Shown here one piece after another: positions 1 to 9,584 of a DNA stretch of 64,000 nucleotides (its first letter is position 1; each line of letters starts with the position of its first letter). The notes beneath the pieces are model-generated. The model was given only the letters and a program-made list of their open reading frames with translations. It was not told the origin of the DNA and ran no database searches. Position numbers and translations under genes: made by a program. The stretch comes from Theocolax elegans. Its lineage: Eukaryota; Arthropoda; Insecta; Hymenoptera; Cerocephalidae. The stretch covers positions 45,672,558 to 45,736,557 of the forward strand of contig CM047427.1 of assembly GCA_026168455.1 (NCBI GenBank), written 5' to 3'.

Positions 1-244
1 CCTCTACTAAATTCTCTCTTAATACAAGGAGCAACGCACGCTTATAGAACCGGATCGAGTATAAAACACCATGCATCCGTTGAGAGATCCATAGAACGTG
101 TTTAGACCACTCAAGAGTAGGAGATAACCAGATACCCAACGATTTGACCATGTTCTCGTGCGTCAAAAACTTTGAACCAACTCTAACTCTCGGGGCAGTG
201 CCCAGGTCAATACGTGAGATATAAGATATAAGACTGAATATCCC

Positions 245-284
<40 letters not shown>

Positions 285-356
285 TGAGTAAGAAATCATT
301 GGCACACTTCACCTATACTAAACCTACCTAGCGTAGCTGAGCTTGTCTTTATAAAT
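1..356. other. Unassigned sequence with a GA microsatellite
   Basis: I see no coding region or recognisable element here. A pure (GA)n tract occupies about 248-280. The rest is mixed-composition sequence with no repeat partner elsewhere in the window. Confidence 0.5.
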
Positions 357-736
357 TTGCCGCGATCGTACGCGGCTGACGCCCAAACTATTTCTTATAT
401 CTCTTATTCTCTTTGGTCATCACCCCGTATACCCATTATTAAACGGGTTTTTACAGGGACACCCCTACCACCTATGTGTGGGGGTGCAGTCATTCCAGTT
501 TTTCTCCATCCCGGTCCCCACCGTCTCGCATTCGCCCGGGGTTGTGCCCGTGAACACTGAAACCGAATGTTCCACACCTTCCGCTCACGTTGTGAAGTGT
601 GGATAAACACCTAACCGATCCCGAAAGCCGCACAAGAATGGTGTCACCCATCCAAGTGCGAACCGCACTCAGTGCTGCTTAACTTTTGTGATCGGCCGAG
701 GTGCGTCTCCGCCACTCCGCCACCGTGTCGGTTTTA
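357..736 (-). ncRNA. 5S rRNA-derived repeat (SINE3-like or 5S pseudogene chimera)
   Basis: Read on the minus strand, about 700 down to 641 resembles the internal control region of 5S rRNA. A box-A-like stretch AAGTTAAGCAGCACTGAGTG is followed by a box-C-like CGCACTTGGATGGGTGAC. The 5' part of normal 5S (beyond about 710) and the 3' closing stem are not recognisable. Instead the unit continues into about 280 bp of non-5S GC-rich sequence down to about 357. A 5S-promoter SINE (SINE3 class) or a chimeric 5S pseudogene would look like this. A functional 5S gene is unlikely because the terminal stem and a T-run terminator are missing. The two short overlapping reading frames here are not convincing proteins. 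Confidence 0.6.
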
Positions 737-1133
737 ACTATTTCTTATATTTTAGTAATAAAATAAATTATTATACTCTTATCTTGAAGTTTATTTCGCC
801 GTTAGCACCACGCCTTAATCCCCAGCGATTTGACACATACTTTGACTGAATAATTTTTGAATGAAGAAATAAAAATGTTATACAAGTAGTTTATTTATAA
901 TTCTCGATTCTTGCAACTATTCGATAGCTATTTACACTTCTATGAAATTAATATGTGATCAATTCCAAATAAGTGTATTCAATTATTAATTAGTTTTGAA
1001 ATTTTGTGAAATAAACCTATAGGGTTATTAATAAATGTCATATTAATGGTAAGTGTAATATTCATTTCTACATAAAACAAAAATGGCAGTTCTTTGATGA
1101 GTGTGAAATTCATTTGATTCCCTACTAGCACAT
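737..1133. other. AT-rich unassigned sequence
   Basis: AT-rich, without an ORF, RNA gene or repeat that I can recognise. Confidence 0.5.
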
Positions 1134-1303
1134 AACGTTGTGACAACGTTGTGGCAACGTTATCTTAGCAACATTCCAACGTTGTTATGAAAATCGCTGT
1201 AACGTTGAAGAAACGTTGCTACAACGTAGGAGATGTCCGCTAATATTTTGTAAGTTGCCGCTATGGGTGGAAACGAATGTTGAAATAACGTCTAAGCAAC
1301 GTT
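1134..1303. repeat. Cluster of palindromic AACGTT motifs
   Basis: Seven AACGTT palindromes lie in 170 bp, at about 1134, 1145, 1156, 1178, 1201, 1212 and 1298. Most are extended to CAACGTTG or AACGTTG, and several spacings are 11 bp or a multiple of it. Degenerate variants (caacatt, aacgaatgttg) lie between. It looks like a decayed short-period repeat or a clustered binding site. Confidence 0.6.
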
Positions 1304-2770
1304 GAAGAATAACCTACATAATCTCCTTTGTCTGAAAGTTGAATAAATGTCCTAGAATAGTTTAATAGTATTTTTCTGAAAAATTATGTAATACTACGTA
1401 TGTAATTATGTAATATTACGTAGAAAAATTTATGAAATACTGAATAAGTTTGATACAAAAAACTTACTGGTTTGTTATATTCCTCAGTAGTATCATAGTT
1501 GTCATCTTCAAAAATTTTTTTGTTGAAAAAATGTACTATACGTATAATATTCATGCAGTATATTCGGTATGAATTTTTAAAATAATTATTACGGACGTAC
1601 TTACCACCTAAACAAGTAATGAAAGCTGCATATCGTTTGAACATATCACAATAGTTTTTTCAAAAGTTTTATTCCATGTAACATAATATTTGTGATACTT
1701 ATCATAATATTCCCAATCATTTGGGGTTATGTGCTTCTCATCATTTTTTTTATAAAAAAACTGAATTAACTGGCATTAATGGCAAAAGCCATATTCAATT
1801 ATGAAGTTAATGATAGATTAACTGGTATTAATGGCGAAATCTATATCCAATTATTAAGTTAATGATAGATACAATCCCCTCTTTAGCAAACTTTTATTTC
1901 ATACGGATAGTTACATGATTATCACCTAAAAATCAGCTGATAATCAGCTGCGATTTTGACACGATTTTCACTTCAAAATCAGCTGATTTACTGCTGATTA
2001 TCACGTGAGTTTTCGCAGCAGCGGCATATCGAGCATAAGAAATTCGGAACGCGGTTAGTGGGGGAACAGGTGTATATTAGTAAGGAGTCAAATGTATAAT
2101 CGAATTTCGCGCTGTTAAATAGGGATTATTACAGTGATCTATTGAACCACTCAATAGATGACTGTTGGAAATGAGACTTCCGTATGGGTAAATATATAAG
2201 CATATTACGTTATATAACAGTAATTACCTCAATTACGGAAAGTCGAAATACCAGTTGGGACAATGATAACTTATGCAAACTAGTTGTCATTTTTATCTAT
2301 AGTGGGGTAAATATGGGCAGCTTGATTACACCTGTGACGGATGCGGAAGGATTGAAAATTTTTATATTGCCGGATCCCTCACGAGAGACAGATAGGGATG
2401 TTATGAGATTGAGAGAGATAGAAAATCGAGGAAGACCTCTGGCGAAAATTATCCTGTAAGGAATGTTTTAAAGGTATCAACAATAGTTTTTGAATTATTT
2501 AGCTTAAAAATAAAATTACATGACTTATTGCATATACTGAAGATTATTTAATGCTAAAATTAGGTAAGCACATAAGCTTTATAATATTAAACGTTAGTTA
2601 CGCATATTTTACGTAACATTTAGAACTTATTTATAAAATTAAAATAATTGATTTTTTTAAATTTTAGACCATACTCTACCCTTAACTCCATTGTGCCTGA
2701 AAGAAAAAAATAAGAATCTTTGATTATCATTTTACATGAATATAATATATAATAGACCTATTTATATATA
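1304..2770. other. Unassigned AT-rich stretch with small uncharacterised ORFs and an E-box cluster
   Basis: It contains an 86-codon minus-strand ORF (1384-1644) of low complexity and no recognisable family. There is also a 91-codon plus-strand ORF (2184-2459) whose last codons run into a good splice-donor match (CT|GTAAG, 2455-2460), so its 3' part could be an exon. Four E-box palindromes sit at 1934-2007. I recognise no protein domain and do not call a gene. Confidence 0.3.
1934..2007. promoter_or_regulatory. E-box cluster (three CAGCTG, one CACGTG)
   Basis: CAGCTG occurs at 1934-1939, 1945-1950 and 1980-1985, and CACGTG at 2002-2007. They lie inside an imperfect inverted repeat (gataatcagc facing gctgattatc). 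bHLH factors bind such hexamers, but no nearby gene is evident, so any regulatory role is speculative. Confidence 0.25.
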
Positions 2771-3404
2771 CAGGGTAACCCATTTTAATCTATGGACCCA
2801 AATTGTTTCTAAACCACGACATCTGCAAAAAAATGGTTCAGATAAAAGTTAGTCAAAATAGTGAGGGCCATTTAATGGTACCACTAGTTTTGACCTTGAA
2901 GTAAATTTTGAAGGTCAACATGGTTTTTTCTAATGGGAATCCCTATTTTTGAGGGCAGATTCGGGAAGAGCAGACAATTTTACATCAAAATTGTCTCATG
3001 CAAAAATTGTTTTTGTGACCTTGGAAAGATAAAAAATAAAGGTCAAATGTCTGAAAAAACGATTAATCGTACTTTTTCGCAAAAAGCGTGATTTTTCTGG
3101 CAATATTACCGTTTGTAATGCTTAAGAAAGATCAATAAATTCCAAGGGTGTTAATCTCTTTGATTAGCTTGACCTTGGTATCAATTTTCAAGAACTTTTA
3201 AAGGTCATAACGCATTTTTCATTTATAAACCATGTTTTTGACTGCAATCGCTGTTTTATGATATTAGGTCCTTAAAGAATATTACTTCTTACATGATGAC
3301 GGAGATTTTCTAGCTTTTTAACCCGACCTTATAAGGGTCATATCAAAACAAAACAAAAGTACTTTTATCTTACTTTTAGCGTTATCCGGAAACAACGACG
3401 TAGT
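2771..3404 (+). repeat. Left terminal inverted repeat of the mariner-like element
   Basis: It matches the reverse complement of about 7055-7694 almost throughout and ends near the ccggaaacaacgacg block. It holds repeated TGACCTT/AAGGTCA hexamers, for example near 2892, 2910, 3019, 3040, 3171 and 3200. Confidence 0.85.
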
Positions 3405-3811
3405 AGACTGGTTCCATCTCAAATCATGCAGGCTTCATAACTCGACATCTACGATTCGTTTCAAATTAAAATGTTGTGTGGTATCAGAAATAAGCGAACA
3501 CGTGTTATTTTATTTTGTCGATTTAACCAAAATGAATAATTTTATCAGCGTTTTAAAAATAAACCCAAAAAAACGATATGTTCAACATTAATACTAAAAA
3601 TAGCTGACATGTCATAATTATTAATAACTTTTAATTCTGTCTCGCGTAATTGTAGTATTTTTTTCTCTTTTTTCTCGCGTACACTTTTCTTAAAAAAAGT
3701 CAACTTTATAAAAACAATTGAGTTATTTTTCAAAATTTTTTCTGATCAGTTTTTCTTAAAAATCTCATAATTTTTTTAGCTGAAAATTTTCTTACAGATA
3801 CTTCATTATAA
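3405..3811. other. Internal mariner flank, AT-rich, no gene
   Basis: AT-rich sequence between the left TIR and the Penelope insertion. It ends in the 13-bp target duplication copy at 3799-3811. The minus-strand ORF at 3545-3733 is low-complexity and not convincing. Confidence 0.4.
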
Positions 3812-3812
3812 T

Positions 3813-4300
3813 TTTTGGTTTTTTAAGCGATCTTGTAGGGTAATTCACAGGATGTTGAATAAATGTAACACCTTTTCTTTTAATTAAAAATTGCGACGTT
3901 TCGTCTGATTATCTTTTCAGACCTCTTCTGGCACTAGTTTATTAACAGAGACACAAATAATTAACAATTTTTCAAATTGAACATGAACAACAAGAAATAA
4001 TTTTTTATATAAATACACAAAAAACGCAATAATTACCAATATTGAAAATAAGTTTAGTTCAACATCGAGCCATGTCAAATCGGACTAACCGTTATAACAA
4101 GAAATAAACATATAGAGTATCTAACACACTTACAATTTTCCAAGAAATTCACAGATGATTAGTATATACATACGTATATACCTATATATACTGATTGTGA
4201 GTAATTTTAACAGCCGTTACAGTATGTTCTTATACAAGTAATTTAAACGCATTGTGTCTTCTTTTTTATTTAGTGTGTTTTTATGACCATTTATAAAAAT
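3813..4300 (-). repeat. Left pseudo-LTR of the PLE
   Basis: Inverted copy of 5070-5550. It overlaps the 3' end of the coding region, as in other PLEs whose pseudo-LTR includes coding sequence. On the minus strand at about 3930-3893 it carries a GTCTGA...TCAGAC hairpin followed directly by GAAACGTC. That octamer also closes the hammerhead-like motif of the second PLE at 30439-30446. Confidence 0.8.
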
Positions 4301-5011
4301 CATTTCAGAAATTAACCGTTTTTTACGTACATTTTCTTTGTCTAGTATTTGGATATTTTCAAAATCAAATTGATGGTTTTTATTCTTCATGTGTATAGCT
4401 ACTACTGATTCAGTATTGTGTGATTTTTTATGTTCAGAAATTCTATCTTTTAACATTCGCTTTGTTTCACTTATGTAAATCTATTGACAATTTTTACAGT
4501 TAAATTTATATACTACACCACATGTATTTGACTTGCTAGTAGAATCTTTACCTAATTTTATTACGGAATTTAACCTATTTTCGATTTTTGGGATAATTGC
4601 TATGTTGTACTTTTTTAACAATCTACTAATTTTTTTGTGAAAATCTGTATGATATGGTAAGGGTAAGACTGTAATTACTTGTTTTTTATTTTGTTTAACA
4701 ACGTTGGTCAATTTTATTTTTCGTAACCTGGTGTTAATAGCATTATTAATAAAACATTTTGGATACTTGTTGTTTTGTAAGATTTTTTTGACAGTGTTTA
4801 AATTATCTTGGTGAAAAGTTGAATCTGATAGTAGTATTGCTCGATCTATTAACTTATATATAATGTTCTTTTTTTGACGATCTGTATGATGAGAGTTGAA
4901 GTTTAAAACTCTGTCTGAATTCGATTCTTTACAATACCAGTTAGTTACAATTTTGTTGTTTATTCTCATTAAACTTAAGTCTAAGAAGTTAATTTTATTA
5001 TTGGTTTCCAA
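4217..5011 (-). pseudogene. PLE polyprotein fragment: RT C-terminus and GIY-YIG endonuclease
   Basis: Two minus-strand reading frames (5011-4481 and 4456-4217) belong together. The first begins in the RT tail (NFLDLSL), continues through the linker with FNSHHTDRQKK, and ends in a cysteine pair (VVYKFNCKNC). The second continues the endonuclease with ISEHKKSHN and related residues. In PLEs the GIY-YIG nuclease nicks target DNA for reverse transcription. A stop after the CKNCQ segment separates the two halves, and the GIY-YIG core reads YISET where an active copy would have YIGQT. The N-terminal RT motifs, including the catalytic aspartates, are missing. The copy cannot be autonomous. Confidence 0.85.
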
Positions 5012-5069
5012 TTCATGTGTGAATTTTAAATGTTCGTTTTGATTGTTAAAAACACTAATAACTAAATCT

Positions 5070-5550
5070 TTTATAAATAGTCATAAAAACACACTAAATA
5101 AAAAAGAAGACACAATGGGTTTAAATTACTTGTATAAGAACATACTGTAACGGCTGTTAAAATTACTCACAATCAGTATATATAGGTTCATACGTATGTA
5201 TATACTAATCATCTGTGAATTTCTTGGAAAATTGTAAGCGTGTTAGATACTCTATATGTTTATTTCTTGTTATAACGGTTAGTCCGATTTGACATGGCTC
5301 GATGTTGAGCTAAACTTATTTTCAATATTGGTAATTATTGCGTTTTTTGTTTATTTATATAAAAAATTATTTCTTGTTCATGTTCAATTTGAAAAATTGT
5401 TAATTATTTGTGTCTGTTAATAAATTAGTGCCAGAAGAGGTCTGAAAAGATAATCAGACGAAACGTCGCAATTTTTAATTAAAAGAAAAGGTGTTAAATT
5501 TATTCAACATCCTGTGAATTACCCTACAAGATCGCTTAAAAAACCAAAAT
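5070..5550 (+). repeat. Right pseudo-LTR of the PLE, inverted
   Basis: Inverted partner of 3813-4300, covering the GAAACGTC-containing segment (about 5445-5475) and the outer segment ending in accctacaagatcgc. Divergence between the arms is low, so the insertion is not ancient. Confidence 0.8.
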
Positions 5551-5639
5551 AAAATAATGGAGGGTGACTATCCACAACTACTTCATTATAAGACCTAAAA
5601 AATACGCTATTCAAGACTTTCCGGTCAGAGTCAAGATTT

Positions 5640-5830
5640 GGTTTCATGACACTTTGCCGTATGACAATTCGCCGTATGACACTTCGCCGTCGGACAAATC
5701 GCCGTATTACTTTTCGCCGTATAGGACATTTCGCCGTATAAAATTTTGCCGTATGTGACATTTTGCCGTAAGGAACTTCTCTCCGTAAAATAGGAAAAAA
5801 TACGTACGGCGAATTTTGATACAGCGAAAT
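5640..5830. repeat. Short-period array built on TTCGCCGTA
   Basis: The motif ttcgccgta(tgaca) repeats about eight times at irregular 14-18-bp spacing from 5655 to 5790. The opposite orientation (tacggcgaa) follows at about 5811. The layout is a C-for-T relative of the TTTCGTCGAAAGGACA array at 53.5 kb. The short ORFs crossing it are by-products of the repeat. Confidence 0.7.
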
Positions 5831-6133
5831 TTAATTTAATTTTATATTCAAATAAAATAAAAACTATGTTTACATTTTAAAGAGCATTTGAACTATAATT
5901 GTATATAAATTTTTCAAAACATTGATTGTAAACAAAATCATATATTGAAATTGAAAAATTGTTTGTTATTATAGTCAAGTTATAATTACAAATAATTTAC
6001 CGATACTGTATGTGTGTAACAACAAAAGTGTAATGGGGGCGCCCCCGAAACCCCCTACTCAACCAATAACCCTATAACCCTATAACCCAATCGTGTTCGT
6101 CAACGCCGTCATCATGATTATGAAAATAATGAT
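5831..6133. other. AT-rich spacer with a GC-rich hairpin and AACCC-type runs
   Basis: AT-rich sequence that ends in a G/C-rich segment (ggggcgcccccgaaaccccc, about 6035-6055) and runs of ataaccct. No gene seen. Confidence 0.4.
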
Positions 6134-6975
6134 GTGCAAACCTTAATGATCCTCGCAGCTGTTCATTTAGATCCGCACATTAGTACTCGACAGATTGAAA
6201 GAGAAACGGGTATACCGCAAAGTACAGTTTCGAGTATCTTAAGATTGTATTTACATTATCACGCTTATCACATCACTTTAACGCAAGCCTTACAGCCGCG
6301 TCATATCTTAGCGCGAATTAATTTTTGCCAATAGGCTTTGCAAACCATACAAAATGATCCCCATTTTTTTCGATACGTACTTTTCTCCGACGAAGCTAAG
6401 TTTTATAGCAATGGGCAGCTAAACAGACATAACTGTCACTATTGGTCGCACGAAAATCCTTACTGCTTTAGAGCTGTGGACCACCAAATCGATGGAGTCT
6501 CATGGTCTGGTGCGGAATCGTAACTGGATATCTTATTGGACCTTACTTTTTTGATCAAAATGTTGACAGGCATAGCTATTTAGTGTTGATAAGGGACCAT
6601 TTACCCGGTCTCTTGGAAAATTTTGACTTGACAACGCTGCAAAGAATGTGGCTTCAACAAGATGGTGCTGCGCCTCATTTTGCACGTACTGTACGGGAGT
6701 TTTTAAATAATCGTTATGACGGTAGGTGGATTGGACAGGGAGGCCCCATTCAATGGCCTGCTTGTTCGCCGGATCTCACGTCACCCGACATTTTCTTGTG
6801 GGAGTACGTAACAAATGTTGTTTTTGCACAACGGCCAACAACGAGGGAGGATATGATAGAACGAATACGTACAGCTTGCGCAGCGATTCCCCGAGAAACA
6901 TTGCTCAAGACTGTGGATAGTTTTGAAAGACGTGTACGCATGTGCCTCCAGGTCAACGGAGAAAACTTTGAATAA
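6134..6975 (+). pseudogene. Mariner-like DDE/D transposase, broken
   Basis: An N-terminal helix-turn-helix-like segment (HISTRQIERETGIPQSTVSS) is followed by a DDE/D catalytic core. The first aspartate lies in LFSDEAKF, the second in QQDGAAPHF and the third in CSPDLTSPD, with about 36 residues between the last two. The conserved NRHNCHYWS, VWCGI and IGPYFF blocks are typical of insect mariner-like proteins annotated as Tc3-like transposases. Breaks: an in-frame TAG at 6332-6334, a frameshift near 6490-6505, and an incomplete N-terminus upstream of 6134. The protein would have excised and integrated its element at TA sites. This copy is dead, although all three catalytic aspartates survive in pieces. 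Confidence 0.85.
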
Positions 6976-7054
6976 TTTATCTGTGGTTAAACGCGTCTGA
7001 CGTGAGAGGCAAGGGGACTCACGATAATCAAGCACCCCAAAGGAAATAGAACTT
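6976..7054. other. Short spacer between transposase and right TIR
   Basis: The transposase stop codon is followed by about 80 bp of non-repeated sequence before the inverted terminus begins. Confidence 0.4.
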
Positions 7055-7694
7055 ACTACGTCCTCGTCGTTGTTTCCGGATAACGATAAAGGTAAGATAA
7101 AAGTACTTTTGTTTTGTTTTGATATGACCCTTATAAGGTCGGGTTAAAAATCTAGAAAATCTCCGTCATCATGTAAGAAGTAACATTCTTTAAGGACCTA
7201 ATATCATAAAACAGCGATTGCAGTCAAAAACATGGTTTATAAATGAAAAATGCGTTATGACCTTTAAAAGTTCTTGAAAATTGATACCAAGGTCAAGCTA
7301 ATCAAAGAGATTAACAGCCTTGGAATTTATTGATCTTTCTTAAGCATTACAAACGGTAATATTGCCAGAAAAATCACGCTTTTTGGGAAAAAGTACGATT
7401 AATCGTTTTTTCAGACATTTGACCTTTATTTTTGATCTTTCCAAGGTCACAAAAACAATTTTTGCATGAGACAATTTTGATGTAAAATTTTCTGCTCTTC
7501 CCGAATCTGCACTCTAAAATAGTGGTTCCCATTAGAAAAAACCATGTTGACCTTCAAAATTTACTTCAAGGTCAAAACTAGTGGTACCATTAAATGGCCC
7601 TCACTATTTTGACTAACTTTTATCTGAACCATTTTATTGTAGATGTCGTGGTTTAGAAGCAATTTGGGTCCATAGATTAAAATGGGTTACCCTG
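7055..7694 (-). repeat. Right terminal inverted repeat of the mariner-like element
   Basis: Inverted partner of 2771-3404, with the same AAGGTCA-type hexamers (near 7258, 7289, 7421, 7441, 7549 and 7570). It shows only scattered substitutions against the left arm. Confidence 0.85.
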
Positions 7695-7696
7695 TA

Positions 7697-8345
7697 TAAA
7701 TAGGTGGTTCTCTGTGAAATCGAAAATAAAGAAATAAATATTGCTATAACGGTGGGAATATGTTTTAGAGGTGTCCAATAGTTCTCCTGAATTTTTTCAG
7801 GTTTTTTCGGCGCCATTATTTTAAGTTACAGAGAGTGAAAGTTGACATTTTAGCACTTTTTTACATTATATGCCCATTTTTATGAATTTGTAGCTCCCAG
7901 GTGATGCAGTTATCACTATAAACATAAATATGACTTTTTTTTTTGTAAAATTTTCTGAATTTTTCATTAAAAATACTTTTAAAGTCATAAATGTATGCTG
8001 TCACACTCTTGTAAGCCATTTAAACCTTAAATAGTGAAAATGAGAAATTCTGCTCCGGACTCAGGAATTCTAATGCTGTCTAAAAGATGTCCTTTTATAA
8101 TCAGAAACTGCCTATAAATTTCCAGGGTGGCTTTAAATCATTGAGATAACTTGTGGTTAAAAGATTTGGGAAAAATCGCCAAAATATCAATAGAAATGTA
8201 TATTTATTGCCTCATAACGATGAATCCGTTAGTATGGTCAATGCAAAAAATTAATGCAGTTACCTTGGAGTGGTAGAAAAGCATCTCCAATTTTTTCAGT
8301 ATCAATCTAATCTCCTGTAAGCTGTTAAAAATACAAATATTATGT
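7697..8345 (+). repeat. Interspersed repeat, partner of 52895-53490
   Basis: It matches the reverse complement of about 52895-53490 over some 600 bp, starting at the shared terminus GGTGGTTCTCTGTGA. It directly abuts the right end of the mariner-like element. On the minus strand it contains the 58-nt exon at 8264-8321. The family is not known to me; the terminus and TA-rich flanks suggest the end of a DNA transposon. Confidence 0.8.
8264..8321 (-). CDS. Conserved 58-nt exon-like segment inside a repeat (copy 1)
   Basis: On the minus strand, ttttaacag|CTTACAGG opens the segment and CTCCAAG|GTAACT closes it. The frame starting at its second base is open and codes for a short segment ending in EMLFYHSK. 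The other repeat copy (52926-52983) has the same length, both splice sites, and the open frame ending in EILFYHYK. Several differences are conservative (L/V, M/I, K/Q). A transposase or transposon-borne exon is likely; the parent protein is not recognisable. Confidence 0.4.
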
Positions 8346-8483
8346 GACAAGGTACTTCATACCTGTCAAATATATAAGCGAGAGAGTCCCAACCTATGCT
8401 ATCCTACCTACCCTCACATTTCTAAACCTATCTAATGTAACCCCAAGTCTCCCAAATTCTCAGCACTTCCCCACGTAGCACAA
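8346..8483. other. Unassigned; possible 3' part of the candidate host gene
   Basis: No separate feature. The longer alternative frame of the third candidate exon runs through here on the minus strand to a stop at about 8432. Confidence 0.3.
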
Positions 8484-8609
8484 CTAAGCAGCTTGACAGG
8501 AGAGGCGAAACGGCTTCCAGGAGGCATCGCACCAGGGCCAGTTAAGCAGCCTACGATGGCCCAGGGTGCCAGGCTGAGCAGCACGACCAGCAACAGGGCA
8601 CCCAGGAAG
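8432..8609 (-). CDS. Candidate host exon 3 (putative membrane protein)
   Basis: A GC-rich island in AT-rich DNA, preceded on the minus strand by a good acceptor (aatgtgttacag|CTTCC, exon start 8609). If the upstream exon ends at 8803 (GT|GTAATT), the join enters a frame with a strongly hydrophobic stretch (FLGALLLVVLLSLAPWAIVG), a plausible transmembrane helix, and stops at 8432. With the alternative donor at 8805 the join enters another frame that stops at 8484. I do not recognise a family. It could equally be a noncoding exon. Confidence 0.25.
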
Positions 8610-8802
8610 CTGTAACACATTAAATAATTTGTGATAATCCCAATTAGGAGGAGACAAGGAAGCATGTAGTTGCACATGTAACTGACAGCTACATGCAAGG
8701 AGAGGATTAGAAATGAGGTTACGGTAATCATAACATTATCATAACTCTCAATTATTAACTAATATTAAATATCAAGCGCTTCCTCAAGAGCTAGATAATT
8801 AC

Positions 8803-8940
8803 ACAGTAAGCAGCCAGTAACCCCGCAGCAACGCAGTATCCAAGAAGAGCAGCAGTAGGTGGCCCGACGCACACCAGCTGATCCGACACCGTGAGAGCGA
8901 GTGAGAGAGAAGCGTCGAGTATCGGCCGTCCCGTCTGCAC
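8803..8940 (-). CDS. Candidate host exon 2 (putative membrane protein)
   Basis: A GC-rich minus-strand island opening with ctccgttacag|GTGCAGACGG (start 8940), with possible donors at 8805 or 8803. The frame that joins exon 1 is open throughout and contains a leucine-rich segment (GHLLLLFLDTALLRGYWLLT), compatible with a membrane helix. Another frame is open too (to a stop at 8791), so the coding frame is not certain. The intron to exon 3 would be about 195 bp; the intron from exon 1 would be about 4.4 kb, filled with repeats. Confidence 0.25.
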
Positions 8941-9034
8941 CTGTAACGGAGAGGACTTATTAGCAGGGATAGTCAAAAATTTGTAATTTGAAATTATCAT
9001 TACTTCATTTTATATGTATTTATCAATTGAGATA

Positions 9035-9262
9035 GACGATTTCTTCATTATTTACTTAATGAATAATGAAAATTAAAAATTACCGATTGATCAATTAATG
9101 GATAATGGAAAAAAAATTAACCATTAACTGAGTAATGGTTAATGGAAAAAAAAACTAACCAAGTATAGGTTAATGAAATACAAAGATTACGCATTCACCG
9201 AGTAATGGTTAATGAAATATAAAGATTACCCATTAACCGAGTAATTGTTAATCGAAAAATTA
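9035..9262 (+). repeat. Left outer arm of an AT-rich inverted-repeat nest
   Basis: Repeated blocks of the form gagtaatggttaatg alternate with short A-runs. The same blocks appear reverse-complemented at 12982-13215 (cattaaccattactcggtta). Together they bracket the repeat nest at 9.0-13.3 kb. Confidence 0.65.
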
Positions 9263-9276
9263 AAAATTAAAATACA

Positions 9277-9373
9277 AAATTTTATCGTTCGGTAATATGT
9301 ATATGTATATAATAATATCGGTCTCTCCGAACTAAATGATTTACTTTAGAATAAAAGCAGGCCTATCGTACTC
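9277..9373 (+). repeat. Direct repeat copy 1 within LTR-like remains
   Basis: It nearly matches 9668-9762 (starting aattttatcgttcggtaat and ending aggcctatcg). Between the two copies lies a GC-richer segment. Confidence 0.7.
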
Positions 9374-9584
9374 TTTGTCGACTATGGTTGGTGGAATTTC
9401 CCAGAGCACGGCATTTTAAAATAATTAAAGGCGTTTCGTCCTCGATCTCCAGCTTGGACTCCTCAGTAAGGAACTGGAGATCTTACCTTAGACGCCTGTC
9501 GCAAGATGATCTGCGACGCCAGCAAGATGTTCTGCGGCTATATATATAGAAAATAGACTCCAATGATCTCTCAAACGAGTGTAG

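Larger units (their letters stand above)
3812..5578 (-). mobile_element. Penelope-like element (PLE) with inverted pseudo-LTRs, truncated
   Basis: Minus-strand coding remains of a PLE are flanked by inverted copies of one about 480-bp sequence (3813-4300 and 5070-5550). Inverted or direct pseudo-LTRs are typical of Penelope insertions. The 13-bp sequence TACTTCATTATAA occurs on both sides (3799-3811 and 5579-5591) and is best read as the target-site duplication. Most of the reverse transcriptase is missing; only its C-terminal part, the linker and the GIY-YIG endonuclease remain. Confidence 0.85.
2771..7694 (+). mobile_element. Mariner-like (Tc1/mariner superfamily) element with very long TIRs, disrupted
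   Basis: The element starts CAGGGTAACCC and ends GGGTTACCCTG, with TA on both sides (2769-2770 and 7695-7696), as expected for the TA-targeting Tc1/mariner superfamily. The two ends are inverted copies over about 640 bp, far longer than the tens to few hundred bp of typical family TIRs. The transposase relic lies at 6134-6975. A Penelope-like retroelement is inserted at 3812-5578, and a short-period array lies at about 5640-5830. Without the Penelope insertion the element would be about 3.1 kb. Confidence 0.85.

Noticed and set aside
357..736. Functional 5S rRNA gene
   Set aside because: Only the internal control region matches; the terminal stem and terminator are absent.
1134..1303. CRISPR-like array
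   Set aside because: Motifs are too short and unevenly spaced, and the DNA is eukaryotic.
5564..5758. ORFs on both strands through the TTCGCCGTA repeat
   Set aside because: Products of the short-period array.
8484..8675. Independent 63-codon gene
   Set aside because: It runs through the intron-like segment and splice acceptor of the candidate exon 3, so it is more likely an alternative frame.
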